From contig JAJUHD010000125.1 of the NCBI GenBank assembly GCA_029268085.1, positions 1 to 7,633 of the forward strand: DNA of 7,633 nucleotides. Direction: 5' to 3'. This document shows positions 1 to 6,542 of this stretch, piece by piece (positions within the stretch are counted from its first letter, which is position 1; the number at the start of each line of letters is the position of its first letter). Under the pieces are notes generated by a model, which saw nothing but the letters and a program-made list of their open reading frames with translations, was not told where the DNA came from and did not search any database. Made by a program: the position numbers and the translations under genes. This DNA is from Bacillota bacterium. GTDB taxonomy: Bacteria; Bacillota; Clostridia; Oscillospirales; Oscillospiraceae.

Positions 1-686
1 AAGCTGTCGTCCAGCGTCCTGCCGCGCATATAGGCAAGGGGCGCAACCTCAATGTTCCCGCGCTCCAGATATTTGGTATAAGTCTCCGAGCCGAGCATAT
101 CGAACAGCGCGTCGTAAAGCGGGCGCAGATAGGGATCGACCTTGCTCTGCAGGTCTCCGGGAAGAAAGCCGAGCCGCTCGCCGGCTTCGACCGCGGGTCT
201 GGTGAGGATGATACGGTTAACTTCCTTGTCACGGAAGGAAGCCACAGCTGCCGCAACCGCAAGATAGGTCTTGCCCGTTCCCGCGGGACCGATGCCGAGC
301 GTTACTGTGTTGTTTTTTATGGCGTCTATATAATCCTTCTGACCGATAGTCTTGGCCTTAACCGGCTTGCCCTTGCTTGTTATGCAGATGACGTCGCCCG
401 CTATCTTGTCGATCTTCGACTCCGCACCCTCGCGTACGAGCTTTATGATATAGCGCACGTTCTGCTCGTCGATGTGTTCTCCGCGGGCTGCGAGCGACAG
501 CAGACCGGCGATTGCCTTCTCGGCAAGCATCACGTTTTCCGCCTCTCCCGTTATATGAAGCTCCGCTTCCCTGTCGATGACCTTAACGGCAAGCTCCGTT
601 TCAATTATGTGTATATTCCTGTCAAAGGAGCCGAAAACGCTTATGATCTGCTCCATACGGTCGACCGGCATAATTCTTTCTATCAT
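1..686 (-). CDS. phoH: PhoH-family ATPase (PhoH-like protein), 3' end outside window
   Basis: This is a cytoplasmic P-loop ATPase of the PhoH family; its cellular role is poorly defined, with links to RNA metabolism and phosphate stress proposed for the family. The visible 228 residues show the Walker A motif GPAGTGKT at residues 133-140. They are followed by the family signature TRPAVEAGERLGFLPGDL and then ERGNIEVAPLAYMRGRTLDD, which in PhoH proteins lies just before the Walker B DEAQN. The window therefore ends just before Walker B, and about 90 residues should remain beyond the left edge. The start is the ATG at 686-684, which overlaps the yqfD stop as ATGA and implies translational coupling. 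Gene order yqfC-yqfD-phoH matches the conserved Firmicute cluster, in which an HD-domain membrane protein gene, ybeY, dgkA and era commonly follow; their presence here is inferred only. The family assignment is very secure. Confidence 0.96.
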   Translation of the reverse strand, partial: MIERIMPVDRMEQIISVFGSFDRNIHIIETELAVKVIDREAELHITGEAENVMLAEKAIAGLLSLAARGEHIDEQNVRYIIKLVREGAESKIDKIAGDVICITSKGKPVKAKTIGQKDYIDAIKNNTVTLGIGPAGTGKTYLAVAAAVASFRDKEVNRIILTRPAVEAGERLGFLPGDLQSKVDPYLRPLYDALFDMLGSETYTKYLERGNIEVAPLAYMRGRTLDDS

Positions 687-1912
687 TGAGTGTTCTGTTC
701 CTCCTTCGCGGACTTCGCCGCGCTTATCTCTTCCGCGGTCATTTCCTTTTCCGCGGCAATGTCCTGCCTGCACTCCGCGCGCAGCGTCCCTACGGCATAG
801 CCATCCACAACGCTGAACGTATATTCCGAGCTGACCATCTCTCCGTCCTTGCCGATCCTGCGCAAAAGTTCGTCGTTTACCAGCGTTTCGAGCCTTGCCT
901 TTGCGGCGTCCTCGGGATAGCTTGCGGTATGCAGCTCATAAGCAAGCTCCGTCTCCCTGACGACTGTCACAGGAAGCTCAAAAAAGCCTTCTATGCCAAG
1001 CCTGCGCTTACTGATGATATTATCACAGTCGGTATCAAAAATTCTACTCTTACTGTAAAAATTTATACGGTTGCTTCCTACAATTAGTGCAAAGAAGCTT
1101 TTTTGTTTGCCTGTATATAGTTTTTCGGTATATTCAAGCGGCATTACGGCGCAGATTTCATACCAGGTCCGAGCAATAACGCTGCCCTCGGCGTGCACAA
1201 TCTCGGTTTCCGCAAAGGTGCTCGGCACTGCGCCGTCTATAAGCGTTTCGCTCTCCAGCGCAGCCTGACCCTTTTTGAAAAGAGCGAAGCCGCGCAGGAC
1301 GCTCATGTTCTCTATTATGCCCGACTCATCCGCAACAATCTTGATTGCCTCGTCTTCATCGAAAAGCTCGGGTATATCGGTCCTCTCCCGAACCTCGACG
1401 ACCGCCCTTGATCCGAAAACGCTGACGCTTATCCATTTGAGCTCCGGAATTTTCAAAAGCACGCGGCTGCGGATGCTGTCGCTCGTAAACTTTGGCCAAT
1501 AGCTGCCTATGTACACGCCGCTGTCCTCAAGAGCATTGAGTATTTCGATGTCGCTCACCGTCTCATTTCCGGTAATCTCAATCTTCCAGATGAAAAAGTA
1601 CGAAGCGATGAGAAGCGAAAAGCACACTAACGGCAAGGTCCAAAGCACATAACGTTTCCGAAGCTTTTTCGCCTCGACCGGCATGCCGCGGCAATAAAGG
1701 ACCTCTACTTCACAGCAGCATTTTGGGGCAAAGCCTCTGATCCTATCCGCAAACCTCAGCCGCGTGCGGAAGATGAGCGTAAAATCGTCCTCGGGGCTGA
1801 CGCCCCAGAAATCGATGCCTTCCGTGGCGCAACGGTCGATAAGCCTTGTCGGTTCCGCTCCGACGGCCTTGATAACCGCATATCCTCTTGCTTCGTCCGA
1901 CAGTCTTTCCAA
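683..1912 (-). CDS. yqfD: sporulation protein YqfD
   Basis: YqfD is a membrane protein of endospore formers; in Bacillus subtilis it belongs to the mother-cell (sigma-E) regulon and its biochemical role is not established. The 409-residue product matches the family in length and layout. A short cytoplasmic N-terminal domain (about 1-85, with an unusual CCC run at 65-67) precedes one transmembrane segment at about 88-109. A long presumably extracytoplasmic domain follows, with the characteristic stretch ARTWYEICAVMPLEYTEKLY and then TGK. The C-terminal tail is charged and rich in Ala, Glu and Lys. The start is TTG at 1912-1910, chosen because AAGGAGG (1926-1920) lies exactly 7 nt upstream; no ATG fits as well. 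That Shine-Dalgarno overlaps the yqfC stop codon, and the yqfD stop overlaps the phoH start, so the three genes read as one operon. Confidence 0.93.
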   Translation of the reverse strand: MERLSDEARGYAVIKAVGAEPTRLIDRCATEGIDFWGVSPEDDFTLIFRTRLRFADRIRGFAPKCCCEVEVLYCRGMPVEAKKLRKRYVLWTLPLVCFSLLIASYFFIWKIEITGNETVSDIEILNALEDSGVYIGSYWPKFTSDSIRSRVLLKIPELKWISVSVFGSRAVVEVRERTDIPELFDEDEAIKIVADESGIIENMSVLRGFALFKKGQAALESETLIDGAVPSTFAETEIVHAEGSVIARTWYEICAVMPLEYTEKLYTGKQKSFFALIVGSNRINFYSKSRIFDTDCDNIISKRRLGIEGFFELPVTVVRETELAYELHTASYPEDAAKARLETLVNDELLRRIGKDGEMVSSEYTFSVVDGYAVGTLRAECRQDIAAEKEMTAEEISAAKSAKEEQNTQ

Positions 1913-1925
1913 AAGGCGCCCTCCT

Positions 1926-2195
1926 TCAGCAAAGCTCGATTGCCACGATGATGCCGCGTATAACGAGCAGCGTTTTCGTCATCGCCGCAAGTTCAAGGTC
2001 TTCCCCGCGTATCTGAAGGAGCATGTTTCTGCCCCTCACCTCAACACAGCCGCGGGTATAACTTTTCAGTCCTCCGTGGTTTTCGATCAGCACCTCGCTC
2101 CCGCCCGAAAGAGTCAGCTTGGGTACCCCGGGCACAAGCTCCGCAGGCAGATTGAAAACATCGGTGACGGGGCGTTTTCGCACAGCATTATTCAA
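1926..2195 (-). CDS. yqfC: sporulation protein YqfC
   Basis: This is a small protein (89 aa) of the YqfC family, found in endospore formers beside yqfD; its molecular function is unknown. The body resembles the family, with an LPAELVPGVPKLTLSGG segment, then IENHGGLKSY, then a hydrophobic strand-rich C-terminus ending in IRGIIVAIELC. The open frame continues upstream to 2300, but that extension is cysteine-rich, runs through an inverted repeat and has no ribosome site. The TTG at 2195-2193 is preceded by GAGGTGG with 8 nt spacing and gives the usual family length of about 90 aa, so it is preferred. A tandem GTG GTG inside the Shine-Dalgarno is a less likely alternative. It is the first gene of the yqfC-yqfD-phoH operon and is divergent from ylbJ. 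Confidence 0.88.
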   Translation of the reverse strand: MNNAVRKRPVTDVFNLPAELVPGVPKLTLSGGSEVLIENHGGLKSYTRGCVEVRGRNMLLQIRGEDLELAAMTKTLLVIRGIIVAIELC

Positions 2196-2228
2196 CCGAC
2201 TCACCACCTCAAACAAGTTTATGCACGG

Positions 2229-2264
2229 CTTTCCTGTTTTAGCAGTACCGCAAAAACAGGAAAG
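2229..2264. repeat. perfect 12-bp inverted repeat in divergent yqfC/ylbJ gap
   Basis: CTTTCCTGTTTT (2229-2240) and its exact complement AAAACAGGAAAG (2253-2264) flank a 12-nt centre; inside it GC and GC can pair again (2242-2243 with 2250-2251) around a 6-nt loop. Outside the stem, GCAC (2223-2226) could alternatively pair with GTGC (2264-2267). It lies between two divergent sporulation genes. There is no following T-run on either strand, so a terminator is unlikely; an operator, or an RNA hairpin in one leader, is more plausible. No convincing sigma-E or sigma-G promoter could be assigned around it. Confidence 0.75.
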
Positions 2265-2314
2265 TGCCGGGCAGCTCGTACATATGATTAACCGATGCAA
2301 AGGTGGTGTTACTC

Positions 2315-3283
2315 TTGAAGGGAAAGCTCTCTTTCTTTATCGCGGTTTTTTTGGCGCTCTGCGCCTTTATCGGACTGCTTTTCTGTCCCGCGGCGTCGGC
2401 CGGCGGCGCAAGAGCCGGTCTGCTTCTCTGCTCGGGAATAATTATACCCTCTCTGTTTCCCTTTGCAGTAATCAGCAATCTTTTCGTGGAGCTTGGACTC
2501 CCGCAGAAGCTCTCCAAGTTCTGCTCGCCGGTTATGAAAAAACTTTTCGGCATTTCGGGCGCAGGAAGCGCCGCGTTCCTTCTCGGCATTGCGGGAGGCT
2601 ATCCTCTCGGCGCTATCTCAGTCTCCGAAATGTACTCAAAGGGTGCGCTGCAAAAAAACGAAGCCGAGCGGCTTCTCGGCTTCTGCAACAATTCAGGCCC
2701 TGCGTTCATTATCTCCGTCGCGGGAAGCGCCGTTTTCGGCAGCGTGAAGATCGGTTTTTTCCTCTATGGAGTACATGTCCTTGCCGCCCTGCTTACCGGT
2801 ATGCTGCTCAAGCCTGAAAGACTTACCGGGCAGACTGCCGCCCCGCCTTACGCCGCGCCGAATCTGTCAGTCGCGTTCACCGGAAGCGTCAAGCGAGCGA
2901 CTGCGGCAATGGTCACGGTCTGCGGTTTTGTCGTGTTTTTCAGCGTACTTGTCGGGCTTCTCGACGCGCAGGGAACGCTCTCATCTCTGACGGGAGCCAT
3001 ATCGATGCGCTTCGGAACAGAGCTGCATTTTTCGAGGAGCCTGCTTACGGGATTTCTAGAGCTTGGCACAGGCACAAGCTCGATGTACGGGCTGCGCACC
3101 GAACCGGAAAACCTCGCTCTCTGCTCATTTCTCCTCGGATGGGGAGGCCTTTCGGTACACGCGCAGGCCTCTGCGGTGATAAGAGAAGGCGGACTGTCCC
3201 CCGTTCGGCACACTTTCGGCAAGCTGCTTCACGGCGGACTGTCCGCCATAATCACATATTTCGCTTATCCTTTAATCTTCTGA
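2315..3283 (+). CDS. ylbJ: sporulation integral membrane protein YlbJ
   Basis: This polytopic membrane protein belongs to the YlbJ family, which carries the nucleoside-recognition Gate domain; B. subtilis ylbJ is a sigma-E gene needed for normal spore formation, with its substrate unknown. The 322 residues begin with a membrane segment (about 5-24). A second hydrophobic stretch (about 34-58) follows, then the family motifs GGYPLGA (about 94-100) and NNSGPAF (125-131), and further helices at about 146-165, 200-220 and near the C-terminus. Length is somewhat short against the roughly 400 aa of the Bacillus protein. The start is TTG at 2315, because AAAGGTGG (2299-2306) lies 8 nt upstream; the GTG codons at 2303 and 2306 fall inside or at the edge of that Shine-Dalgarno. 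It diverges from yqfC and its last 12 bp overlap the convergent capA-like gene. Confidence 0.9.
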   Translation: MKGKLSFFIAVFLALCAFIGLLFCPAASAGGARAGLLLCSGIIIPSLFPFAVISNLFVELGLPQKLSKFCSPVMKKLFGISGAGSAAFLLGIAGGYPLGAISVSEMYSKGALQKNEAERLLGFCNNSGPAFIISVAGSAVFGSVKIGFFLYGVHVLAALLTGMLLKPERLTGQTAAPPYAAPNLSVAFTGSVKRATAAMVTVCGFVVFFSVLVGLLDAQGTLSSLTGAISMRFGTELHFSRSLLTGFLELGTGTSSMYGLRTEPENLALCSFLLGWGGLSVHAQASAVIREGGLSPVRHTFGKLLHGGLSAIITYFAYPLIF

Positions 3284-4627
3284 TCGCTTGGTTTCCTCAT
3301 AATTCTCGTTCCACTTGATAACGTCGACTCCTCCGTTGTTGCAGTAGTCAAAATCGGCGCCCATTATTCTATGGATATCCTCAAGTCCTGTACACATGGA
3401 TTGGTAGAGCGTATCGTTGATAACGCCGAGATTGTTTCCTTCCTGATAGGACGCGATGGCCGACTGAAGGTTCCAGAGCCTGTAGCGCCAATCGCTTGTT
3501 ACGTTCACATCGCTCAGGTCTACCATGTACATCGGCGCATAGTTCACGTTGCGGAGATAAGTCTCGCCAGTATCAAGGTTCTTCTGGACGCTGATGTTGA
3601 GTACTGCAGACAGGTCGGTATACTTATCGTCCTGACAGGAGACAAAGTTGCCGAGGCAGTAAGCGAGAAGGACCGTTTTCTCGTTGCCCTCGTCATCCGT
3701 TATGCGGCGCAGTTCCACCGGCTCAGGTACATGGGTATGCCCGCCGACGACGATGTCCGCACCCTGCTGGAAAAGAAAATCTGCCAGTTCCTTCTGATAA
3801 TCGACGGGCTCTGTGTAATACTCGTTGCCCCAGTGCATCTGGACGACTATCATGTCTGTGTTCAGCGCTCGTGCCGCGGCCATGTCAGCCTTCAGGAGGT
3901 CATAATCGATGTCCTGAAGGGTATTCAGATAATCCGTGAAAAAGATATTCGCGCAGTAAGGATAATCAGTGACGGGTATCGCGTTTGTGCCGTATGTAAA
4001 GCTCAAGAAGGCAAAACTGATACCGTTGATATCCTTGACAAGTATGCCATTCGATGCGTCCCGCTCCTCCTGACTGCGATAGGTTCCGACATGGTCGAGC
4101 CCGTTCTGGTCAAGTATGTCCAGCGTGCGGACAAGCCCCGGCAGAAGGCTATCCATGCAGTGGTTCGAGGCCGTGTTTATCATGTCGAAACCAAAGCTTT
4201 TGAGGCTCTTCGCCAAATCTGCGGGCGATTTGAACATCGGATAGCCAGAATATTCCGTTGTATCGGGGAATGTAGTTTCCATAGTGCAGACAGCGTAGTC
4301 CGCGTTTTTGACGAAGTCCGAAGCGCCGCCGAAAACCGGTATGTAATTATATGTACCGTCGCTCCTCTTCGCCTCGTCGTTGATGCCGGTGTGGGCGACA
4401 AGATCACCTGCAAACGCGAGCTTGACATTCGCGGCGTTCGTAGGCTCTGTAAAAGCCTGTTCGGGCGTGGGCGTCGGGCTGGGAGTAGGCTCCGGCGTTG
4501 CCTGCGCCTCAAGAAGTGCCTTTTCCTGCTCTGCGTGCTCGCTGTAGTTTTTATAGACGGTGACTCCCAGTATGCCGATGAGGGCAACAAGGATCACGCT
4601 TAATATGCCTTTAAGTATTTCCTTCAT
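3272..4627 (-). CDS. CapA-family membrane-anchored metallophosphatase-like protein
   Basis: This 451-aa protein belongs to the CapA family (PGA_cap, calcineurin-like metallophosphatase fold), named after the poly-gamma-glutamate capsule protein; many Firmicute members lie outside any capsule locus and have no known substrate. An N-terminal transmembrane anchor (about 5-25) is followed by a Thr-Pro linker (TPEPTPSPTPTPE, 44-56) and then an extracytoplasmic catalytic domain. Metal-site motifs are visible in order: AFAGD (71-75), SNHCMD (154-159), HWGNEY (265-270), GGHTHV (295-300) and LGNF (325-328). The usual NLE near residue 117 is replaced by METTF. The start is ATG at 4627, with AAAGGA 7 nt upstream. 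No capB, capC or pgsE neighbour is visible, so a polyglutamate role is not supported; cell-envelope work is a guess. It stands alone on its strand, convergent with ylbJ and divergent from the rlmD-type gene. Confidence 0.9.
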   Translation of the reverse strand: MKEILKGILSVILVALIGILGVTVYKNYSEHAEQEKALLEAQATPEPTPSPTPTPEQAFTEPTNAANVKLAFAGDLVAHTGINDEAKRSDGTYNYIPVFGGASDFVKNADYAVCTMETTFPDTTEYSGYPMFKSPADLAKSLKSFGFDMINTASNHCMDSLLPGLVRTLDILDQNGLDHVGTYRSQEERDASNGILVKDINGISFAFLSFTYGTNAIPVTDYPYCANIFFTDYLNTLQDIDYDLLKADMAAARALNTDMIVVQMHWGNEYYTEPVDYQKELADFLFQQGADIVVGGHTHVPEPVELRRITDDEGNEKTVLLAYCLGNFVSCQDDKYTDLSAVLNISVQKNLDTGETYLRNVNYAPMYMVDLSDVNVTSDWRYRLWNLQSAIASYQEGNNLGVINDTLYQSMCTGLEDIHRIMGADFDYCNNGGVDVIKWNENYEETKRSED

Positions 4628-4707
4628 AGCACATTCCTTTCGGATAAACGATATAACTGAATGACTGTTTTAAGTAATGTAATATAGCAAAATAATCGCT
4701 TGCGGTT

Positions 4708-4716
4708 ATTTTACCA
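4708..4716 (-). promoter_or_regulatory. possible extended -10 element for the capA-like gene
   Basis: On the minus strand TGGTAAAAT matches an extended -10 (TGnTANAAT-like) and would start transcription about 75 nt before the ATG at 4627. No good -35 hexamer sits 16-18 bp upstream. The gap 4628-4831 between the two divergent genes is AT-rich and must hold both promoters; for the plus-strand gene TATAAC at 4765-4770 is a possible -10 but also lacks a clear -35. Confidence 0.25.
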
Positions 4717-4831
4717 TACCACAGACGCAAAAATAAAGTGTAAAAGTCACCGCCATTGTGATAATATAACATAGCATAAACGTTTTTGCGACATTTTTGT
4801 TAATATTTCAGGCATTTTTGTGGAGGACACG

Positions 4832-6205
4832 ATGGACGAACTTAAAAAAAACCAGGTCTATACGGCTGAGATAAGCGGCTATTCCAGCACAGGCGCAGGC
4901 GTCGCGCGCATTCTCGGAAGAGCCGTCTTTGTAGACCTTGCTCTTGTCGGTGAGGTCTGGGATATTCTGATACTTAAAGTTACGTCCTCAGCCGTCTACG
5001 GGAAAGGGCTTAAGCTCATCAAGGCATCAAAGGAGCGCGTTTCGCCGGTTTGCCCCGTTTTCGGAAAGTGCGGCGGCTGCGGCCTGATGCACATGAGCTA
5101 TGATGAAGAACTCCGCTTCAAGCTATCGCGCGTTAACGACGCCATACAGAGGGTCGCCGGGCTTGACTTCACTATAGACAAAATCATCGGCGCCGACGAG
5201 GGAATGAATCTGCGTTACCGCAACAAGGCAATATTCGCGGTCGGCCGGGACAAGGATGGCAAGGCCGTAACGGGCTTTTTCCGCGAGCGGAGCCATGATA
5301 TCATACCAGTAACCGACTGCTTGATCCAGACCGAGCTTTCCGTCCGCTGTGCCGCCGCTTTGCGTGACTTTATGGACAAAACCGGCGTTGCTGTTTACGA
5401 TGAAGCAACAGGCAAAGGGCAGATTAGGCACATTTTCACTCGCTGCAGCCTAAAGCTCCCTCAGTCTGTCGCCTGCGTCGTTTCGGCGCGGGGGCTGCAC
5501 GAGCATACTGACGCTCTCGTTAAGGCACTTCGCAATAATTGTCCGGAGCTAACCGGCATCGTCCTGTGCATAAATAAAACCCGCGGTAACACTGTGCTGG
5601 CGGGTAAGTTTCATACGCTCTGGGGCAGCGAATTTATCGAGGACGAACTCTGCGGCTTGCGGTTTAAAATCTCGCCGCTGAGCTTTTATCAGATAAATCC
5701 CCGTCAGGCAGAGAAGCTCTATATGCGTGCGTTAGACTATGCAAGCCCCGACGGCGCTGGCATCGTGCTCGACCTCTACTGCGGAACGGGTACGATCAGC
5801 CTTTGTCTTGCTAGGGGCGCGAAATTTGTCTACGGTGCGGAGATTGTCGAAGCGGCTGTTGTTAATGCGCGACAGAACGCAGCGGCGAACGGCATAAAAA
5901 ACGCTGAATTTATCCTCGGCGACGCAGGCGCTGCCGCAAAAAAGCTTGCGCAGTCCGGCATCAGACCCGACGCAGTCGTGGTCGATCCCCCGCGTAAGGG
6001 GCTGTCGCCGGAAGTCATTGAGGAGATCTGCGGAATGTTACCGGAGCGAATTGTCTATGTCTCCTGTGATCCCGCGACGCTCGCCCGCGACATGAAGTTA
6101 TTTTCAGATTGCGGCTACCTCCCCCAAAAAGGTACGGCAATTGACATGTTTCCCCGTACGACACACGTCGAGACGGTAGTATTGATAACAAGGGTAAAAG
6201 AGTGA
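4832..6205 (+). CDS. rlmD: 23S rRNA (uracil-C5)-methyltransferase, RlmD/RlmCD (RumA) type
   Basis: This SAM-dependent enzyme makes 5-methyluridine in 23S rRNA (U1939 for RlmD in E. coli; U747 and U1939 for RlmCD in Bacillus). The 457 residues show an N-terminal TRAM RNA-binding domain (about 1-60). The [4Fe-4S] cysteines are C74, C80 and C83 (CPVFGKCGGC) plus C163 (TDCLI). The SAM motif is DLYCGTG (314-320), followed by DPPRKG from D385, the catalytic nucleophile C412 in VSCDPATLARD, and the base E447 in HVETVVLI. All hallmark residues are present, so the enzyme should be active. The start is ATG at 4832, with GGAGG at 4822-4826; the GTG at 4820 overlaps that Shine-Dalgarno. Gram-positive genomes often carry two or three paralogues, so which uridine is the target cannot be fixed from sequence. 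The gene is monocistronic, with hairpin terminators downstream. Confidence 0.94.
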   Translation: MDELKKNQVYTAEISGYSSTGAGVARILGRAVFVDLALVGEVWDILILKVTSSAVYGKGLKLIKASKERVSPVCPVFGKCGGCGLMHMSYDEELRFKLSRVNDAIQRVAGLDFTIDKIIGADEGMNLRYRNKAIFAVGRDKDGKAVTGFFRERSHDIIPVTDCLIQTELSVRCAAALRDFMDKTGVAVYDEATGKGQIRHIFTRCSLKLPQSVACVVSARGLHEHTDALVKALRNNCPELTGIVLCINKTRGNTVLAGKFHTLWGSEFIEDELCGLRFKISPLSFYQINPRQAEKLYMRALDYASPDGAGIVLDLYCGTGTISLCLARGAKFVYGAEIVEAAVVNARQNAAANGIKNAEFILGDAGAAAKKLAQSGIRPDAVVVDPPRKGLSPEVIEEICGMLPERIVYVSCDPATLARDMKLFSDCGYLPQKGTAIDMFPRTTHVETVVLITRVKE

Positions 6206-6212
6206 GCGTGTG

Positions 6213-6240
6213 AAAAGCCTTGAAATAAGGGCTTTTTGGG
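6213..6240 (+). terminator. rho-independent terminator after the rlmD-type gene
   Basis: AAAAGCCTT (6213-6221) pairs with AAGGGCTTTT (6227-6236) with one bulged G around the 5-nt loop GAAAT, and the distal arm runs into TTTTT. It starts 8 bp after the stop codon at 6205, the expected position for the end of the transcript. Confidence 0.75.
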
Positions 6241-6282
6241 TTTTGAGAGTAAAAATCATCTGTGCGAAAACCGTAAAAATAT

Positions 6283-6317
6283 CGCTCCGTGGGAATAAGT
6301 CCACGGAGCGGATTTTT
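6283..6317. terminator. second strong hairpin, possible bidirectional terminator
   Basis: CGCTCCGTGG (6283-6292) and CCACGGAGCG (6301-6310) form a perfect 10-bp GC-rich stem with an 8-nt loop. ATTTTT follows on the plus strand, and AAAAAT at 6275-6280 gives a T-run on the minus strand. It lies between the first terminator and the repeat cluster, so it may back up the upstream terminator or insulate the right-hand segment. Confidence 0.65.
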
Positions 6318-6323
6318 AAGCGT

Positions 6324-6438
6324 ACAGAGCAGGTTAGATGTCATAGTCCGGTGAGTGTACAGGTTAGATGTCAGGTGCTCGTGACAGAGCAGGATAGACG
6401 TTTTTTGAAATTTTTGAGGTTGACAGAGCAGGTTGGAT
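6324..6438. repeat. cluster of four direct repeats, possible insertion-sequence end remnant
   Basis: The unit is GACAGAGCAGGTTAGATGTCA or a variant. Copies lie at 6324-6343 (ACAGAGCAGGTTAGATGTCA), 6359-6373 (ACAGGTTAGATGTCA, lacking GAGC), 6383-6400 (GACAGAGCAGGATAGACG) and 6422-6438 (GACAGAGCAGGTTGGAT). The AGG core begins at 6331, 6361, 6391 and 6430, so the first three are exactly 30 bp apart and the last 39. Full copies end in TGACA/TGTCA-type inverted tips. Multiple terminal repeats of this kind are known at the ends of IS21-family elements, but no transposase gene is visible, so the origin is inferred. It sits exactly where GC-rich core DNA gives way to AT-rich DNA. Within the 337-bp gene-free stretch 6206-6542, the rest is the two hairpins and an upstream region for the hydrolase gene. 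Confidence 0.7.
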
Positions 6439-6459
6439 ATTGAGTCATTATTAAGACTC

Positions 6460-6490
6460 TTGACGGCCCGAAATGCAGGCTGGGCATTAT
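6460..6490 (+). promoter_or_regulatory. possible promoter of the MBL-fold gene with long spacer
   Basis: TTGACG (6460-6465) is a good -35 and CATTAT (6485-6490) a 4-of-6 match to the -10, separated by 19 bp. GCCC (6466-6469) and GGGC (6482-6485) form the outer ends of a weak dyad centred in the spacer. A 19-bp spacer is characteristic of MerR-controlled promoters, and a merR gene lies downstream. The -10 is weak and the dyad poor inside, so this is tentative. Confidence 0.3.
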
Positions 6491-6542
6491 TTAGACTACT
6501 TAGCATTCGCTATCAGATATAAAAGGAGGTCACAAAATTATT

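Noticed and set aside
2281..2290. CATATGAT as a sigma-E -10 for ylbJ
   Set aside because: It resembles the -10 (6 of 8 to CATACANT) but no ATA-type -35 lies at the required 14-15 bp, so it is not listed as a promoter.
1764..2291. Plus-strand 175-codon open frame opposite yqfC/yqfD
   Set aside because: It is antisense to two recognised genes and has no family resemblance.
2119..2817. Plus-strand 232-codon open frame overlapping the yqfC/ylbJ gap
   Set aside because: It is Arg-rich and low in recognisable features, runs through the inverted repeat and out of frame over ylbJ, whose own frame matches a known family.
3371..4603. Long (410-codon) plus-strand open frame opposite the capA-like gene
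   Set aside because: Its translation has no recognisable domain and no coherent membrane or motif pattern, while the opposite strand encodes all CapA motifs. It is a mirror of biased codon use.
6324..6438. Repeat cluster as a CRISPR array
   Set aside because: Repeats are short and degenerate, copies differ in length, the gaps are under 25 bp and of unequal size, and no cas genes are present.
6210..6443. Plus-strand 77-codon open frame through the repeats
   Set aside because: Its sequence is the translated repeat (repeated EQVRC-like peptides) with no ribosome site, so it is not a believable gene.
6442..6459. Small inverted repeat GAGTC/GACTC upstream of the hydrolase gene
   Set aside because: A five-base stem with an 8-nt loop is expected by chance in AT-rich DNA.
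6015..6506. Minus-strand 163-codon open frame across the end of the rlmD-type gene and the repeat cluster
   Set aside because: It spans two terminator hairpins and the direct repeats, overlaps essential motifs of the rlmD-type gene and has no recognisable product.
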